From Methylovorus mays (GTDB lineage: Bacteria > Pseudomonadota > Gammaproteobacteria > Burkholderiales > Methylophilaceae), in the NCBI RefSeq assembly GCF_020531915.1, contig NZ_JAJAVG010000007.1, forward strand, positions 62,001-126,000: 64,000 bases of DNA, given 5' to 3'. Shown piece by piece: positions 9,319-18,324 of this stretch (the first letter of the stretch is position 1; the number at the start of each line of letters is the position of its first letter). The notes under the pieces are model-generated. The model was not told where the DNA came from. It did not search any database and saw only the letters and a list, made by a program, of their open reading frames with translations. A program made the position numbers and the translations under genes.

Positions 9319-9903
9319 TTATTTAGGGCTTTTTATGGAAGGCAGCACGCTTACCATGGAACATGGCGTAGCGGTTTCGTTGGAGGGAATGCCATTCTTC
9401 ACGGCATCGCTGAATGCGGGGTCGGCTTTCATCTTGGCCACCACTTGTTGCATGGCGAGCTTGTAGGATTGTTCCACCTGGTAGGCAGGCACTACATCGA
9501 GAAAACCACTTTTTTCTGATTCGCCAACGTAGGTGCCAATCGGTTTGCCGCTACCACTATAAGCGCTGGCAATAATGGTGCCGTAGAAAATCTTCATGTG
9601 CGGGTTGTAGAACATCTTGGGTTGCAGCTTGACCAGCGTATTACCGACCAGATTGCTCTCGCACATGCCCACCTTGCCAAACTCGGCACCCATTACCTCT
9701 TTGGCAACTGGCTCCACTGCCGGGCCTTGGGCAAACCAGTAATCATTGTAAAATTGCCAGAGCTTGATCGGATGCTGATACTCCTGTGGATTGATGTAGA
9801 TCAGCATATCGGCTGGCTTGGCTGCCTCATCCGCCAGCGCCATGGCTTGCACAGGCAAGAGCCCGGCAACCAGCCAAGAGAGTAAATGCAGTCTGTGTTT
9901 CAT
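9319..9903 (-). CDS. Exported protein of unknown function
   Basis: A 194-residue protein with a signal peptide (hydrophobic residues 6-22, cleavage near ALA-DEA). I do not recognise the mature domain. It has several aromatic-rich segments (EYQHPIKLWQFYNDYWF) and two cysteines (GMCESN and ATPCSMV) that could form a disulphide in the periplasm. It lies between a sorbosone-dehydrogenase-like gene (24 bases upstream) and an SMP-30-like gene (21 bases downstream), all on the same strand, with a clear AAGGAAA ribosome-binding site. The context suggests a partner in a periplasmic oxidation pathway. No function is assigned. Confidence 0.75.
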   Translation of the reverse strand: MKHRLHLLSWLVAGLLPVQAMALADEAAKPADMLIYINPQEYQHPIKLWQFYNDYWFAQGPAVEPVAKEVMGAEFGKVGMCESNLVGNTLVKLQPKMFYNPHMKIFYGTIIASAYSGSGKPIGTYVGESEKSGFLDVVPAYQVEQSYKLAMQQVVAKMKADPAFSDAVKNGIPSNETATPCSMVSVLPSIKSPK

Positions 9904-9927
9904 GGTACTTTCCTTGATTAAAAACGA

Positions 9928-11157
9928 TTATTTGGCCTGATATCGTATGCGATACACTAGGCCAGAACGGTCATCCGACACATACAGCGCACCATCCGGC
10001 CCGATTAGCGTATCTACCGGGCGGCCCCAGGCCGCGTTGCCTTGCAGCCAGCCAGTGGCAAAATCCGTGACTTCAACGGGTTGATTCTGCTTGAATTTTA
10101 CACGCACCAGTTTGTATCCCGAGGGGTTAACCCGATTCCACGAGCCATGCAGCGCCACAATGGCATCCTGCTGATAATCCTTGGGGAATGCGCTTTTATG
10201 CAGGAAGGTAATGCCCAGTGGCGTCGAGTGCGCGTCAAAGGTGATGGCCGGCGCTTGCATGGCATCGCAGAATCCGCTGGGTCCCTCAAAGTTTGGATCC
10301 GGCACGCGTTGGCCCCAGCAATGGGGCCACCCATAGTTCTTGCCCGACTCAATCTGGTTCAGGTGCTCAGGCGGAATATCATCATTGACGCGCCCACCAC
10401 GGGTTTCCGAGCGCATATCCGCACCATTGTTGGTAGCAAACATGGCCTGCGTTTGCGGATGCCAGGCAAAGCCTTGCGAATTGCGCAGCCCGCTCGCCCA
10501 TACCGCTGACTGGGCATGCCGCCCCAGCGTCACCAATGCCCCGGCAGGTTTGCCATCCACGGTATAGCGCAAAATAGCCGCACGGCTGGGATCTTGCTCC
10601 ACGCAAACATTGCAGCTGGAGCCAACATTGAGATAGAGATAACCATCCGGCCCCTGCCGGATGGTCTTGAGGGTATGCCCACCCGTCGCCAGTCCACTGA
10701 TGATGGGCTGGGCTTTGGCAGCGGGCCACTTGCCGCCCTGCTGCTCCAGCCGGACTACGCCATCCTGATTTGCCACCAGCAGCTGTTTATCCACAAAAAC
10801 AATGCCGTTCGGCGCATTCAGCTTGTCTGCCACGACCACGGTTTCATCGGCTTTGCCGTCCTTATCGCGGTCAGGCAGCATCAGCACCTGGCCGCCCATC
10901 CCGGTGGTGAGATAGAGATTACCATCCGGGCCGAAAGCCATCATGCGCGGGCCGCTGAAATAGCCTTCCCCTGGATTCACACGGGCAAACACATTCAGGC
11001 TGAAACCAGCGGGCAAGCGCACGGCACTTGCCACATCTGCCGGGATGGGCGCTTCGACGGCCTGATCAGCATGGCTGCTGGCGGATGCGACGGTCATGAT
11101 ACCCGCCAGCATCATGCAGAATCCGACGACGGGACGTCGAATACGCGGCTTGGACAT
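9928..11157 (-). CDS. Exported glucose/sorbosone dehydrogenase-like propeller
   Basis: A 409-residue protein with an N-terminal signal peptide (cleavage near SASSHADQ). A six-bladed propeller follows, of the soluble PQQ glucose dehydrogenase / L-sorbosone dehydrogenase family. Landmarks are RMMAFGPDGNLYLTTG near the N terminus, GGHTLKTIRQGPDGYLYLNVG, KNYGWPHCWGQR, and LHGSWNRVNPSGYKLVRV. A CNVCVEQ pair may form a disulphide. The family commonly uses PQQ, and PQQ must be available in a methanol-dehydrogenase methylotroph, but cofactor use here is inferred. It starts 32 bases after the flavoprotein stop with a good CAGGAG site. Confidence 0.87.
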   Translation of the reverse strand: MSKPRIRRPVVGFCMMLAGIMTVASASSHADQAVEAPIPADVASAVRLPAGFSLNVFARVNPGEGYFSGPRMMAFGPDGNLYLTTGMGGQVLMLPDRDKDGKADETVVVADKLNAPNGIVFVDKQLLVANQDGVVRLEQQGGKWPAAKAQPIISGLATGGHTLKTIRQGPDGYLYLNVGSSCNVCVEQDPSRAAILRYTVDGKPAGALVTLGRHAQSAVWASGLRNSQGFAWHPQTQAMFATNNGADMRSETRGGRVNDDIPPEHLNQIESGKNYGWPHCWGQRVPDPNFEGPSGFCDAMQAPAITFDAHSTPLGITFLHKSAFPKDYQQDAIVALHGSWNRVNPSGYKLVRVKFKQNQPVEVTDFATGWLQGNAAWGRPVDTLIGPDGALYVSDDRSGLVYRIRYQAK

Positions 11158-11189
11158 TCACTTGCTCCTGTAAAGGGTCATGGATGTTG

Positions 11190-12455
11190 TTATGTCAGCA
11201 CATCGGACCAGATATTCTGCGCCCAGTAGCGGGCATAGTCGGCCTCAAGTTCGGAGGGAGCGTCAGAGACGCCACCGCCTTCGGCTGACAGCATGATTTT
11301 TTTCGCCTGGTTGTAGCGGTACACATTGGCGACGTGCATGGCCATGTGGTCACTGACATAGCTGTAGCAGGTGTTGGCAAACACCGGCGATGCGTCGATC
11401 GGCTGCTCGGTCAGCGCTGCCAGCACAGCATTGGCGCACACCCGGGCTTGCGATGTGGCCATGTGCGCCGACTTGGGCAAGGCCGCCGATACTGCATCAC
11501 CTATGATATGGACATGCGGAACCACCATAGATTCATATGTCAGAAAATCCACCTCGCACCAGCGCTTGTCGATATTGTTGGCCTGCACCAGTTGCGCCGG
11601 GATTCCAGCGCGTTGCGGCGGGATCACATTCAGCACATCTCCCTTGATGCTTTCAAACTCGGTCATCACAGTCTGGCCAGCCACATCCACTTCGATCACC
11701 GCGCTGTTGGGCCGATAATCAATCATGCCGGGGTAGAGATCGGCCCAGGCTTTGGTAAACAGGCCCTTCTTGGAGACGATTTCCGGGTTGGCATCCAGCA
11801 CGATAATACGGGCCTTGGGCTTGTGCTGCTTGAAGTAAAACGCCACCTGACATGCCCGCTCGTAAGGCCCGGGCGGACAGCGGTAAGGGGCTTTGGGGAT
11901 ACTCATCACAAACACGCCATCGTCCGGCATGCTCTCCAGCTGGCGGCGCAGATTAACGGTCTGCTCCCCAGCTTTCCAGGCATGGGGCACCTGCTTGCGG
12001 GCAGCGTCGCTTTCTAGCCCCGGCAACGCATCGTAAATAAAGTCTACCCCGGGAGCGAGGATAAGCTTGTCATAGCCAAAATCACTGCGGCCCAGCACCA
12101 GCTTTTTACGCTCTGGATCAATCGCGACCACCGAATCCCGTACCCATTGCAGATCGTGATTCTTCTTTAGTGCGGCATAGCTGAACGTGAGGTCATCGAT
12201 GGTTTTGCTGCCACCCAGCACCAGATTGCTGAGGGGGCAGGAGACAAATTGCGAGCTGGGTTCCACCACCACCACATCGACCGTATTACCTCCCCACAGC
12301 TTGAGATATTTGGCGGCCGCCGCACCAGCGTAGCCCCCGCCAACCACCACCACTCTGGGCTTTGGTCTTCCGGCAGCGCGTAACAAGGGCGAGCATCCAG
12401 TCAGCAGCGCTGCCGCCGAGCCCAGTTTGAGAAAATTGCGTCTATCAATGGTCAT
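11190..12455 (-). CDS. fccB: Flavocytochrome c sulfide dehydrogenase-type flavoprotein, Tat-exported
   Basis: A 421-residue FAD protein. The N terminus has a twin-arginine signal (DRRNFLKLG) running into a lipobox-like LLTGC at C21, so it may be a Tat-exported lipoprotein. The dinucleotide loop VVVVGGGYAG is at 35-44. C73 in VSCPLSN matches the cysteine that covalently holds FAD in flavocytochrome c. C193 (APYRCPPGPYE) and C363 (NTCYSYV) match the redox-active cysteine pair used on sulfide. So the key residues of FccB/SoxF are all present. It overlaps the upstream cytochrome gene by 11 bases, as expected for a two-subunit enzyme. The real substrate could be sulfide or another small sulfur species. 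Confidence 0.88.
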   Translation of the reverse strand: MTIDRRNFLKLGSAAALLTGCSPLLRAAGRPKPRVVVVGGGYAGAAAAKYLKLWGGNTVDVVVVEPSSQFVSCPLSNLVLGGSKTIDDLTFSYAALKKNHDLQWVRDSVVAIDPERKKLVLGRSDFGYDKLILAPGVDFIYDALPGLESDAARKQVPHAWKAGEQTVNLRRQLESMPDDGVFVMSIPKAPYRCPPGPYERACQVAFYFKQHKPKARIIVLDANPEIVSKKGLFTKAWADLYPGMIDYRPNSAVIEVDVAGQTVMTEFESIKGDVLNVIPPQRAGIPAQLVQANNIDKRWCEVDFLTYESMVVPHVHIIGDAVSAALPKSAHMATSQARVCANAVLAALTEQPIDASPVFANTCYSYVSDHMAMHVANVYRYNQAKKIMLSAEGGGVSDAPSELEADYARYWAQNIWSDVLT

Positions 12456-12816
12456 GAGAAGGCTCCAGCTTCACGGAGGGCGGGAGCTTGCCAGCGACCC
12501 GTGGTTGCGTGGCAAAAAACGCGGCCAGGCCGACAATTTCGTCTTCCGTCAGCCCTTTGGCATGGCGTTGCATCACAGTCGCCGGGCGCTCGCCAGAACG
12601 AAATGCTTTCATCTGGCGGATGAAATGCAGGCTATCGAGACCGGCCAGCACTGGTGTCCCCCCCACGCTATTGCCATCGGTGCCGTGGCAGGCCGCGCAG
12701 GAAGCAGCCAGCACCTGAATATGCGGAGAATATTGCGGGGTTTGCGCGAAGGCGCTACCAGAGATACACATGAGAACTCCCAAGACGGGAATTCGGTAAG
12801 AGGCTATCAGTTTCAT
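12445..12816 (-). CDS. Exported monoheme class I cytochrome c, FccA/SoxE-like
   Basis: A 123-residue protein with a signal peptide (cleavage after AFA) and a single CAACH heme motif. The methionine in TVMQRHAKGLT is a likely sixth heme ligand, followed by a typical DEIVGLAAFFATQ helix. The size and layout match the small cytochrome subunit of flavocytochrome c in which only one heme is present. It is the first gene of the five-gene operon and overlaps the flavoprotein gene by 11 bases, supporting an FccAB-type complex that passes electrons to the periplasmic cytochrome pool. Confidence 0.88.
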   Translation of the reverse strand: MKLIASYRIPVLGVLMCISGSAFAQTPQYSPHIQVLAASCAACHGTDGNSVGGTPVLAGLDSLHFIRQMKAFRSGERPATVMQRHAKGLTEDEIVGLAAFFATQPRVAGKLPPSVKLEPSHDH

Positions 12817-12863
12817 GGGCTACCAATCGTTGCAGGATTGGGCCAAGCGGCCGGGAAATGCAA

Positions 12864-12901
12864 AAGAGCGAAGCCTGTCGTTGAGTACAGGCTTCGCTCT
12901 T
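12864..12901. terminator. Strong terminator downstream of the second ankyrin gene
   Basis: A perfect 15-bp inverted repeat: AAGAGCGAAGCCTGT (12864-12878) and ACAGGCTTCGCTCTT (12887-12901), with an 8-base loop. On the minus strand it lies just after the ankyrin stop at 12955 and ends in TTTTG. It insulates the ankyrin gene from the cytochrome operon. Confidence 0.9.
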
Positions 12902-12954
12902 GTGATTATAGCGGGTAAAACACCAGCGTTAACGGCATGGGCTTGATAACAAGC

Positions 12955-13437
12955 CTAGTTACATTGGCCTTCGCAACCATCATCCTTGGCGCCCGCAGCT
13001 TCCAGCACTTCCACCATCTTGGTGTTGCCTGTATCCCTGACGGCACGCACGATGGAAACGCCACCGCGCATCTTGATATTGACGTCAGCACCCTTGGAAA
13101 TCAGGTATTTGACGACATCGGTATAGCCATCATAAGCCGCCAGATGCAAAGGCGTCATTTTGGTCATGGGGTGCTGGTAGTTCACGTCAGCGCCCTGCTC
13201 AACCAGATACTTCACCACCGCCAGCTGGCCTTTGTTGGCCGCAATCTGCAATGCCGACCATGCGAAGTATTTGTCGTTAACATCCACTTTGTGTTCATTG
13301 AAATATTTCTTGACCACCTTGAGCTTGCCGGTACCCAATGCATCGGTGTACTCAACCTGCTCATCGCCTGTCAGCGCAAAGGCCGAAAACGGAATACAGA
13401 GTGCTGCTGCCAACAGGATTGCCTTGATTGTTTTCAT
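12955..13437 (-). CDS. Small exported ankyrin-repeat protein
   Basis: A 160-residue protein with a signal peptide (MKTIKAILLAAALCIPFSAFA). About four ankyrin repeats follow, clearest in GQLAVVKYLVEQGADVNYQ and GYTDVVKYLISKGADVNIK. A C-terminal CEGQC cysteine pair may form a disulphide. It is preceded by GAGAGAG and followed by a strong terminator, so it appears to be a monocistronic periplasmic scaffold or inhibitor-type protein. It is much shorter than the ankyrin protein at 3151 and not an obvious recent duplicate. Its binding partner is unknown. Confidence 0.85.
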   Translation of the reverse strand: MKTIKAILLAAALCIPFSAFALTGDEQVEYTDALGTGKLKVVKKYFNEHKVDVNDKYFAWSALQIAANKGQLAVVKYLVEQGADVNYQHPMTKMTPLHLAAYDGYTDVVKYLISKGADVNIKMRGGVSIVRAVRDTGNTKMVEVLEAAGAKDDGCEGQCN

Positions 13438-13492
13438 GCTGTTCTCTCTCTAATCTTATTATCGTATTTTAATTAACATCCACGTTCACGCA

Positions 13493-16400
13493 TCAACCGA
13501 TGAACTTGCGTGCATTACGGAACATACGCATCCACGGCCCATCTTCACCCCAACCATCAGGATGCCACGAGTGCTGCACGGTACGGAATACACGCTCCGG
13601 ATGCGGCATCATAATGCTAAAACGCCCATCGCGCGTAGTGAGTCCGGTAATGCCCTGTGGCGAACCATTGGGATTGAATGGATAGGTTTCCGTCGCACTC
13701 CCCGTATTGTCAACGAACCGTATACTGACCAGTTTGTCGGCAAGTACGCTGTTGACCGCACTTTCATCAGAAAATTCCGCAAAACCTTCACCATGCGCCA
13801 CGGCAATCGGCATGCGGCTGCCTGCCATGCCATTGAAAAACAGCGAAGGTGAGTCCATGACTTCCACCATGGCCACACGTGCCTCGAACTGCTCGGAACG
13901 GTTGCGCACGAAATGCGGCCAGTGGCTGGCACCGGGGATCAGGTCGCGCAGGTTGCTCATCATCTGGCAACCATTGCAGATACCAAGCGCGAAAGAGTCC
14001 TCGCGCTGGAAGAAAGCTGAAAACTCATCGTTGGCGCGGCTATTGAACAGAATGGACTTGGCCCAGCCTTCGCCCGCGCCCAGCACATCGCCATACGAGA
14101 AGCCACCACAGGCCACCACACCGGCAAAGTCCTTGAGGCTGACGCGGCCACTGATGATGTCGCTCATGTGCACATCCACCGACTGGAAACCAGCACGATC
14201 AAACGCCGCCGCCATTTCCACCTGACCATTGACGCCCTGCTCGCGCAGCACCGCCATGCGAGGACGCACACCAGTAGCGACATAAGGCGCTTCGATCTTG
14301 TTGGCGATATCAAACGTCAGGTACTGATGCAGACCGGGGTCTTGCACATCCAGAATACGGTCGTATTCCTGCTGGGCACATACCGGGTTGTCCCGCAGCT
14401 TTTGCATCTGGTAAGTGGTCTCGGACCACATGCGATGCAGATCGGTACGCAGTTCGGCAAATACCACTTCGCCATGCTGGCGAATGATGATGCCGTGATT
14501 GTTGATCACCGGCGCGCCGAGCACATGCGCACAGCCTTGCAAGGCCTGGTTGAGTTGTTCAGCAATCGTCGATGCTTCGGCGGCAGGCACCTGAATCACG
14601 GCACCCAGTTCTTCGTTGTAAAGCACGCTGACGGCATCGCCAGACAGCGCAGACAGATCAACATCAATGCCACAGCGACCGGCAAACGCCATTTCCACCA
14701 GGGTGACAAACAGGCCGCCATCCGAACGGTCATGGTAAGCCAGCAGCTTACCAGCAGCATTCAGCGCCTGAATCTGCTCGAAGAAGGCCTTGAGCTGTTC
14801 CGGTTTATCCAGATCGGGCGCGACGTTATCGGTGGCACCATATACCTGGGCCAGGGCAGAACCGCCCATACGATTGCGGCCATTGCCCAGATCAATCAGG
14901 ATCAGCTTGCTGTCGCCCAGATCCGTCCGCAGTTGCGGCGTCAGGGTCTGGCGAGCATCGGGCGTGGGGGCAAAGGCGGTGACCACCAGGGAAATTGGGG
15001 CAGTCACGGCTTTTTTGTCGCCGCCTTCTTCCCACACGGTCTTCATGCTCATGGAGTCCTTGCCGACCGGGATGCTGATGCCGAGTTGCGGGCAGAGCTC
15101 CATGCCCACCGCACGCACGGTATCAAACAGCGCAGCATCTTCACCGGGGTGTCCGGCAGGCGCCATCCAGTTGGCAGAAAGCTTGAGGTCAGACAACTGC
15201 TCAATGCGGCTGGCGGCAATATTGGTAATGGATTCGGCAATCGCCATGCGGCCGGAAGCCGGAGCATCAATCAGCGCCAACGGGGCTTTTTCGCCAATGG
15301 CAAAGGCTTCGCCACGATAAGTTTCGTAACCCGCCAGCGTCACCGCCACATCCGCTACCGGCACCTGCCATGGGCCCACCATCTGGTCGCGGGCGATCAG
15401 GCCCGTCACCGTGCGGTCACCAATCGTGATCAGGAAGGTCTTGTCGGCCACACCTGGCAGTCGCAACACACGCTCGGCCGCTTCTTTCAGCGACACCTTG
15501 GCATCAAATGGCTTGAGATCGCGCTCCAGATGCGTCACGGTGCGGGTCATCTTGGGCGGCTTGCCCAGCAGCACGGACAAATCCATGTCTACTGGCTTGT
15601 TGTCAAAATGGCTGTCGGCCACGGTCAGGTGGCGTTGCTCGGTGGCATGGCCAATCACGGCAAACGGGCAGCGCTCGCGTTCGCAAATCTCGGCAAAGCG
15701 TGCCAGATCTTCCACCGCCACTGCCATCACATAGCGTTCCTGCGCCTCGTTGCTCCACAGCTCACGCGGCGACATGCCGGGCTCTTCGTTATGTACATTG
15801 CGCAGCTCGAACAGCGCGCCCACACCAGCATCGTTCACCAGTTCGGGGAAGGCATTGGAGATACCACCAGCGCCGACGTCGTGAATACTGAGAATAGGAT
15901 TGTCATCCCCCAGCTGCCAGCAGCGGTCGATAACTTCCTGCGCACGGCGCTCAAGCTCAGGATTGCCACGTTGCACCGAGTCAAAGTCCAGGTTTTCGGT
16001 ATTGGCACCGGTATCCATACTGGATGCCGCGCCACCGCCCAGGCCAATCAGCATGGCAGGACCACCCAGCTGAATCAGGCAGGCGCCCGGCGGAATCGGA
16101 TTCTTTTTCGAATGCTTGGCCGAGATATTGCCCACACCGCCCGCCAGCATGATGGGTTTGTGATAGCCGCGCAGCTCACCGGCGGCTTCCAGCTCCAGCG
16201 TACGGAAATAACCCGCGATATTGGGGCGGCCAAACTCGTTGTTATAGGCGGCGCCACCCAGCGGGCCATCGATCATGATCTGCAGGGCGGAAGCAATGCG
16301 CGATGGCTTGCCGTTATCGCTTTCCCACGGCTGCTTAAAGCCGGGAATATTCAGATTGGACACGGAAAACCCGGTCAAACCAGCCTTGGGCTTGGAGCCA

Positions 16401-17389
16401 GAACCAGTCGCACCTTCGTCGCGGATTTCACCGCCAGCACCCGTCGCCGCACCGGCAAACGGTGAAATGGCCGTCGGGTGGTTATGCGTTTCCACCTTCA
16501 TCAGGAAGTGCATGTCTTCCTCGGTGTAACCATACTCACCATTGGCCTGCGGATAAAAGCGGCGAGTAGTTTCGCCCTGCACAATCGAGGCATTGTCGGA
16601 ATACGCCACGACGGTATTGCCCGGATTCAGCTGATGCGTATTGCGGATCATGCCAAACAGCGATTTGTCCTGCTTGACACCATCTATCACCCAGTCGGCA
16701 TTGAAAATCTTGTGGCGGCAATGCTCGGAGTTGGCCTGGGCAAACATCATCAGCTCAACATCGGTCGGGTTGCGGCCGATGCGGGTGAAGTTTTCCAGCA
16801 GATAATCCACTTCGTCGGGGGACAGCGCCAGGCCCATCTCGCTATTGGCCGCTTCCAGTGCTGGCTTGCCACCGGCGAGAATGTCCACCGTAGCCAGCGG
16901 AGCTGGTTCGGCAATGTGATAAAGACGCGCAGCATCTTCCAGCGTCGGGAAGACGGCTTCGGTCATGCGGTCATGAATCAGCGCTTTCAGCGCCTGCTTT
17001 TCAGCATCGGTCAAGGGCGAGCCATCGGCCGTAGCCGCATAGTAAGCCACACCGCGCTCCAGGCGCTGCATGGTTTCCAGCCCACAGTGGCGGGCAATAT
17101 CGGTCGCGCGTGATGCCCATGGCGAAATCGTGCCGGGGCGTGGCACCACCAGCAGCAATTCACCTTGCGGCTGCTCTTCGTGCAGCGTTGGGCCATAGGT
17201 GAGAATCTTCTTCAGCGTGTCCTGCTGGGCGGTGGTCAGCGTGGTTTCGGACCAGGCAAAATGCCAGAACTCGGCATACAGATGGCTGATACGCGGGGCA
17301 GTTGCCTTGAGCGCAGTGAGAATTTTATCGAGACGAAAATCGGAGAGTGCTGCGCTGCCGCGAAGGCTGATCATTTGGAGGCTGGACAT
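13493..17389 (-). CDS. purL: Phosphoribosylformylglycinamidine synthase (single-chain)
   Basis: Fourth step of purine synthesis: converts FGAR to FGAM with glutamine and ATP. At 1298 residues it is the large proteobacterial single-chain form. It has an N-terminal PurS-like domain, two AIRS-like halves (for example the [28 protein letters not shown] substrate region, given here only in part) and a C-terminal glutamine amidotransferase with the cysteine nucleophile in [10 protein letters not shown]. An in-frame ATG 15 bases downstream (17374) gives [13 protein letters not shown], closer to the E. coli N terminus, and may be the true start. No ribosome-binding site is clear for either. The opposite strand carries long but spurious open frames. 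Confidence 0.97.
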   Translation of the reverse strand: MSSLQMISLRGSAALSDFRLDKILTALKATAPRISHLYAEFWHFAWSETTLTTAQQDTLKKILTYGPTLHEEQPQGELLLVVPRPGTISPWASRATDIARHCGLETMQRLERGVAYYAATADGSPLTDAEKQALKALIHDRMTEAVFPTLEDAARLYHIAEPAPLATVDILAGGKPALEAANSEMGLALSPDEVDYLLENFTRIGRNPTDVELMMFAQANSEHCRHKIFNADWVIDGVKQDKSLFGMIRNTHQLNPGNTVVAYSDNASIVQGETTRRFYPQANGEYGYTEEDMHFLMKVETHNHPTAISPFAGAATGAGGEIRDEGATGSGSKPKAGLTGFSVSNLNIPGFKQPWESDNGKPSRIASALQIMIDGPLGGAAYNNEFGRPNIAGYFRTLELEAAGELRGYHKPIMLAGGVGNISAKHSKKNPIPPGACLIQLGGPAMLIGLGGGAASSMDTGANTENLDFDSVQRGNPELERRAQEVIDRCWQLGDDNPILSIHDVGAGGISNAFPELVNDAGVGALFELRNVHNEEPGMSPRELWSNEAQERYVMAVAVEDLARFAEICERERCPFAVIGHATEQRHLTVADSHFDNKPVDMDLSVLLGKPPKMTRTVTHLERDLKPFDAKVSLKEAAERVLRLPGVADKTFLITIGDRTVTGLIARDQMVGPWQVPVADVAVTLAGYETYRGEAFAIGEKAPLALIDAPASGRMAIAESITNIAASRIEQLSDLKLSANWMAPAGHPGEDAALFDTVRAVGMELCPQLGISIPVGKDSMSMKTVWEEGGDKKAVTAPISLVVTAFAPTPDARQTLTPQLRTDLGDSKLILIDLGNGRNRMGGSALAQVYGATDNVAPDLDKPEQLKAFFEQIQALNAAGKLLAYHDRSDGGLFVTLVEMAFAGRCGIDVDLSALSGDAVSVLYNEELGAVIQVPAAEASTIAEQLNQALQGCAHVLGAPVINNHGIIIRQHGEVVFAELRTDLHRMWSETTYQMQKLRDNPVCAQQEYDRILDVQDPGLHQYLTFDIANKIEAPYVATGVRPRMAVLREQGVNGQVEMAAAFDRAGFQSVDVHMSDIISGRVSLKDFAGVVACGGFSYGDVLGAGEGWAKSILFNSRANDEFSAFFQREDSFALGICNGCQMMSNLRDLIPGASHWPHFVRNRSEQFEARVAMVEVMDSPSLFFNGMAGSRMPIAVAHGEGFAEFSDESAVNSVLADKLVSIRFVDNTGSATETYPFNPNGSPQGITGLTTRDGRFSIMMPHPERVFRTVQHSWHPDGWGEDGPWMRMFRNARKFIG

Positions 17390-17501
17390 GAATAAATTCA
17401 GGACGTTGGCAAAAATGTAATTTTACCAGAAACCGCCGCCTATTCCTCGCCTGTTGCCTGCTAAAATCCAGCGCATCATGACCGCCCTGCGAGGAATCGC
17501 C

Positions 17502-17900
17502 ATGCATCAAGGCCGCAGCACCTGCACCCTGGTTTTAGCCAGCCTGTTGTTCCCATGGCTGTTAAGCAGCTGTGCCAGCAACGCACCGCAATCCAGCACC
17601 ATGCTGCTGAAGGCGCGTTACCAGTTTTCCGATAGCAGCGAAAACGCGAGTTATTGTCTGCTGAAAAGGCTGGCCGAATCCTACCCCAACCGCACCAGCA
17701 CGGTGGATCAGACCGAGCATGGCTGGGATATACGCTTGCATGCAGATCAGCGCGTGCTGTTTGTGCTGAGCATGTCTGACGTCAAAGGCCAGAAAACGAT
17801 AGGGGAATTGTTTTTGCCTGAAGGCGATATGGCGCAGGCGGCGTGGGTCAGCCGCATAACCTCGGCCGCCCTGCCCTGCAAAGGCAAACCGGTCTATTGA
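17502..17900 (+). CDS. Small predicted lipoprotein
   Basis: A 132-residue protein with a lipoprotein signal peptide ending in WLLSSC, where the cysteine should be lipidated. I chose the ATG at 17502 because GAGGA sits 6-7 bases upstream; earlier in-frame starts at 17454 and 17478 lack this. The mature part has no recognised domain; two further cysteines (ASYCLL and ALPCKG) could pair. It stands alone on the plus strand between purL and the convergent RNA-processing operon. Function unknown. Confidence 0.72.
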   Translation: MHQGRSTCTLVLASLLFPWLLSSCASNAPQSSTMLLKARYQFSDSSENASYCLLKRLAESYPNRTSTVDQTEHGWDIRLHADQRVLFVLSMSDVKGQKTIGELFLPEGDMAQAAWVSRITSAALPCKGKPVY

Positions 17901-17949
17901 TCAAGCAACCCCGTCAGGGATTGCACGAGGATGGCAACGCTTTTGTGCG

Positions 17950-18324
17950 CTAGCTTTCCGCCTCTGGCGGCACTTGATAGGCGGTATATTTGGCATTGCT
18001 GCCACGCGCCAGGTCAGCCGGATATTTCTTCGCGTTAAGGTCTATCTTGGCGTTGGCGGCGGCAATCAGGTCTATGCCGCACACTTCGGCAATCCGCAGC
18101 AGGTAGACGAAAGTATCGGCCAGCTCATGACCAATTTCGGTTTTGCGGGCATCCTCCATGGTGGCGCTTTCTGCCGGAGTGTCCCACTGAAAATGTTCCA
18201 CCACTTCCGCCGCTTCCACGATCATCGCCATCGCCAGGTTTTTGGGCGTGTGGAACTGCGCCCAGTCGCGCTCGGCGACGAAGGCATTTACCCGGGCGCG
18301 CAGTTCATCCAGACTGTCACTCAT
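17950..18324 (-). CDS. MazG-like nucleotide pyrophosphohydrolase
   Basis: A 124-residue all-alpha NTP pyrophosphatase of the MazG/dCTPase (RS21-C6-like) group. The metal-binding pattern is visible as EAAEVVEHFQW followed by EIGHELADTFVYLL (ExxE ... ExxD). Such enzymes hydrolyse unwanted dNTPs to the monophosphate. I start at the ATG at 18324 (MSDSLDEL); a longer frame adds 16 basic residues inside the upstream gene. It overlaps the methyltransferase gene by 8 bases, so it is the last gene of a translationally coupled operon. Confidence 0.86.
   Translation of the reverse strand: MSDSLDELRARVNAFVAERDWAQFHTPKNLAMAMIVEAAEVVEHFQWDTPAESATMEDARKTEIGHELADTFVYLLRIAEVCGIDLIAAANAKIDLNAKKYPADLARGSNAKYTAYQVPPEAES

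Noticed and set aside
14168-16465. A 765-residue open frame on the plus strand
   Set aside because: It lies wholly opposite purL, has no recognisable domain, and is the usual antisense shadow of a G+C-rich gene.
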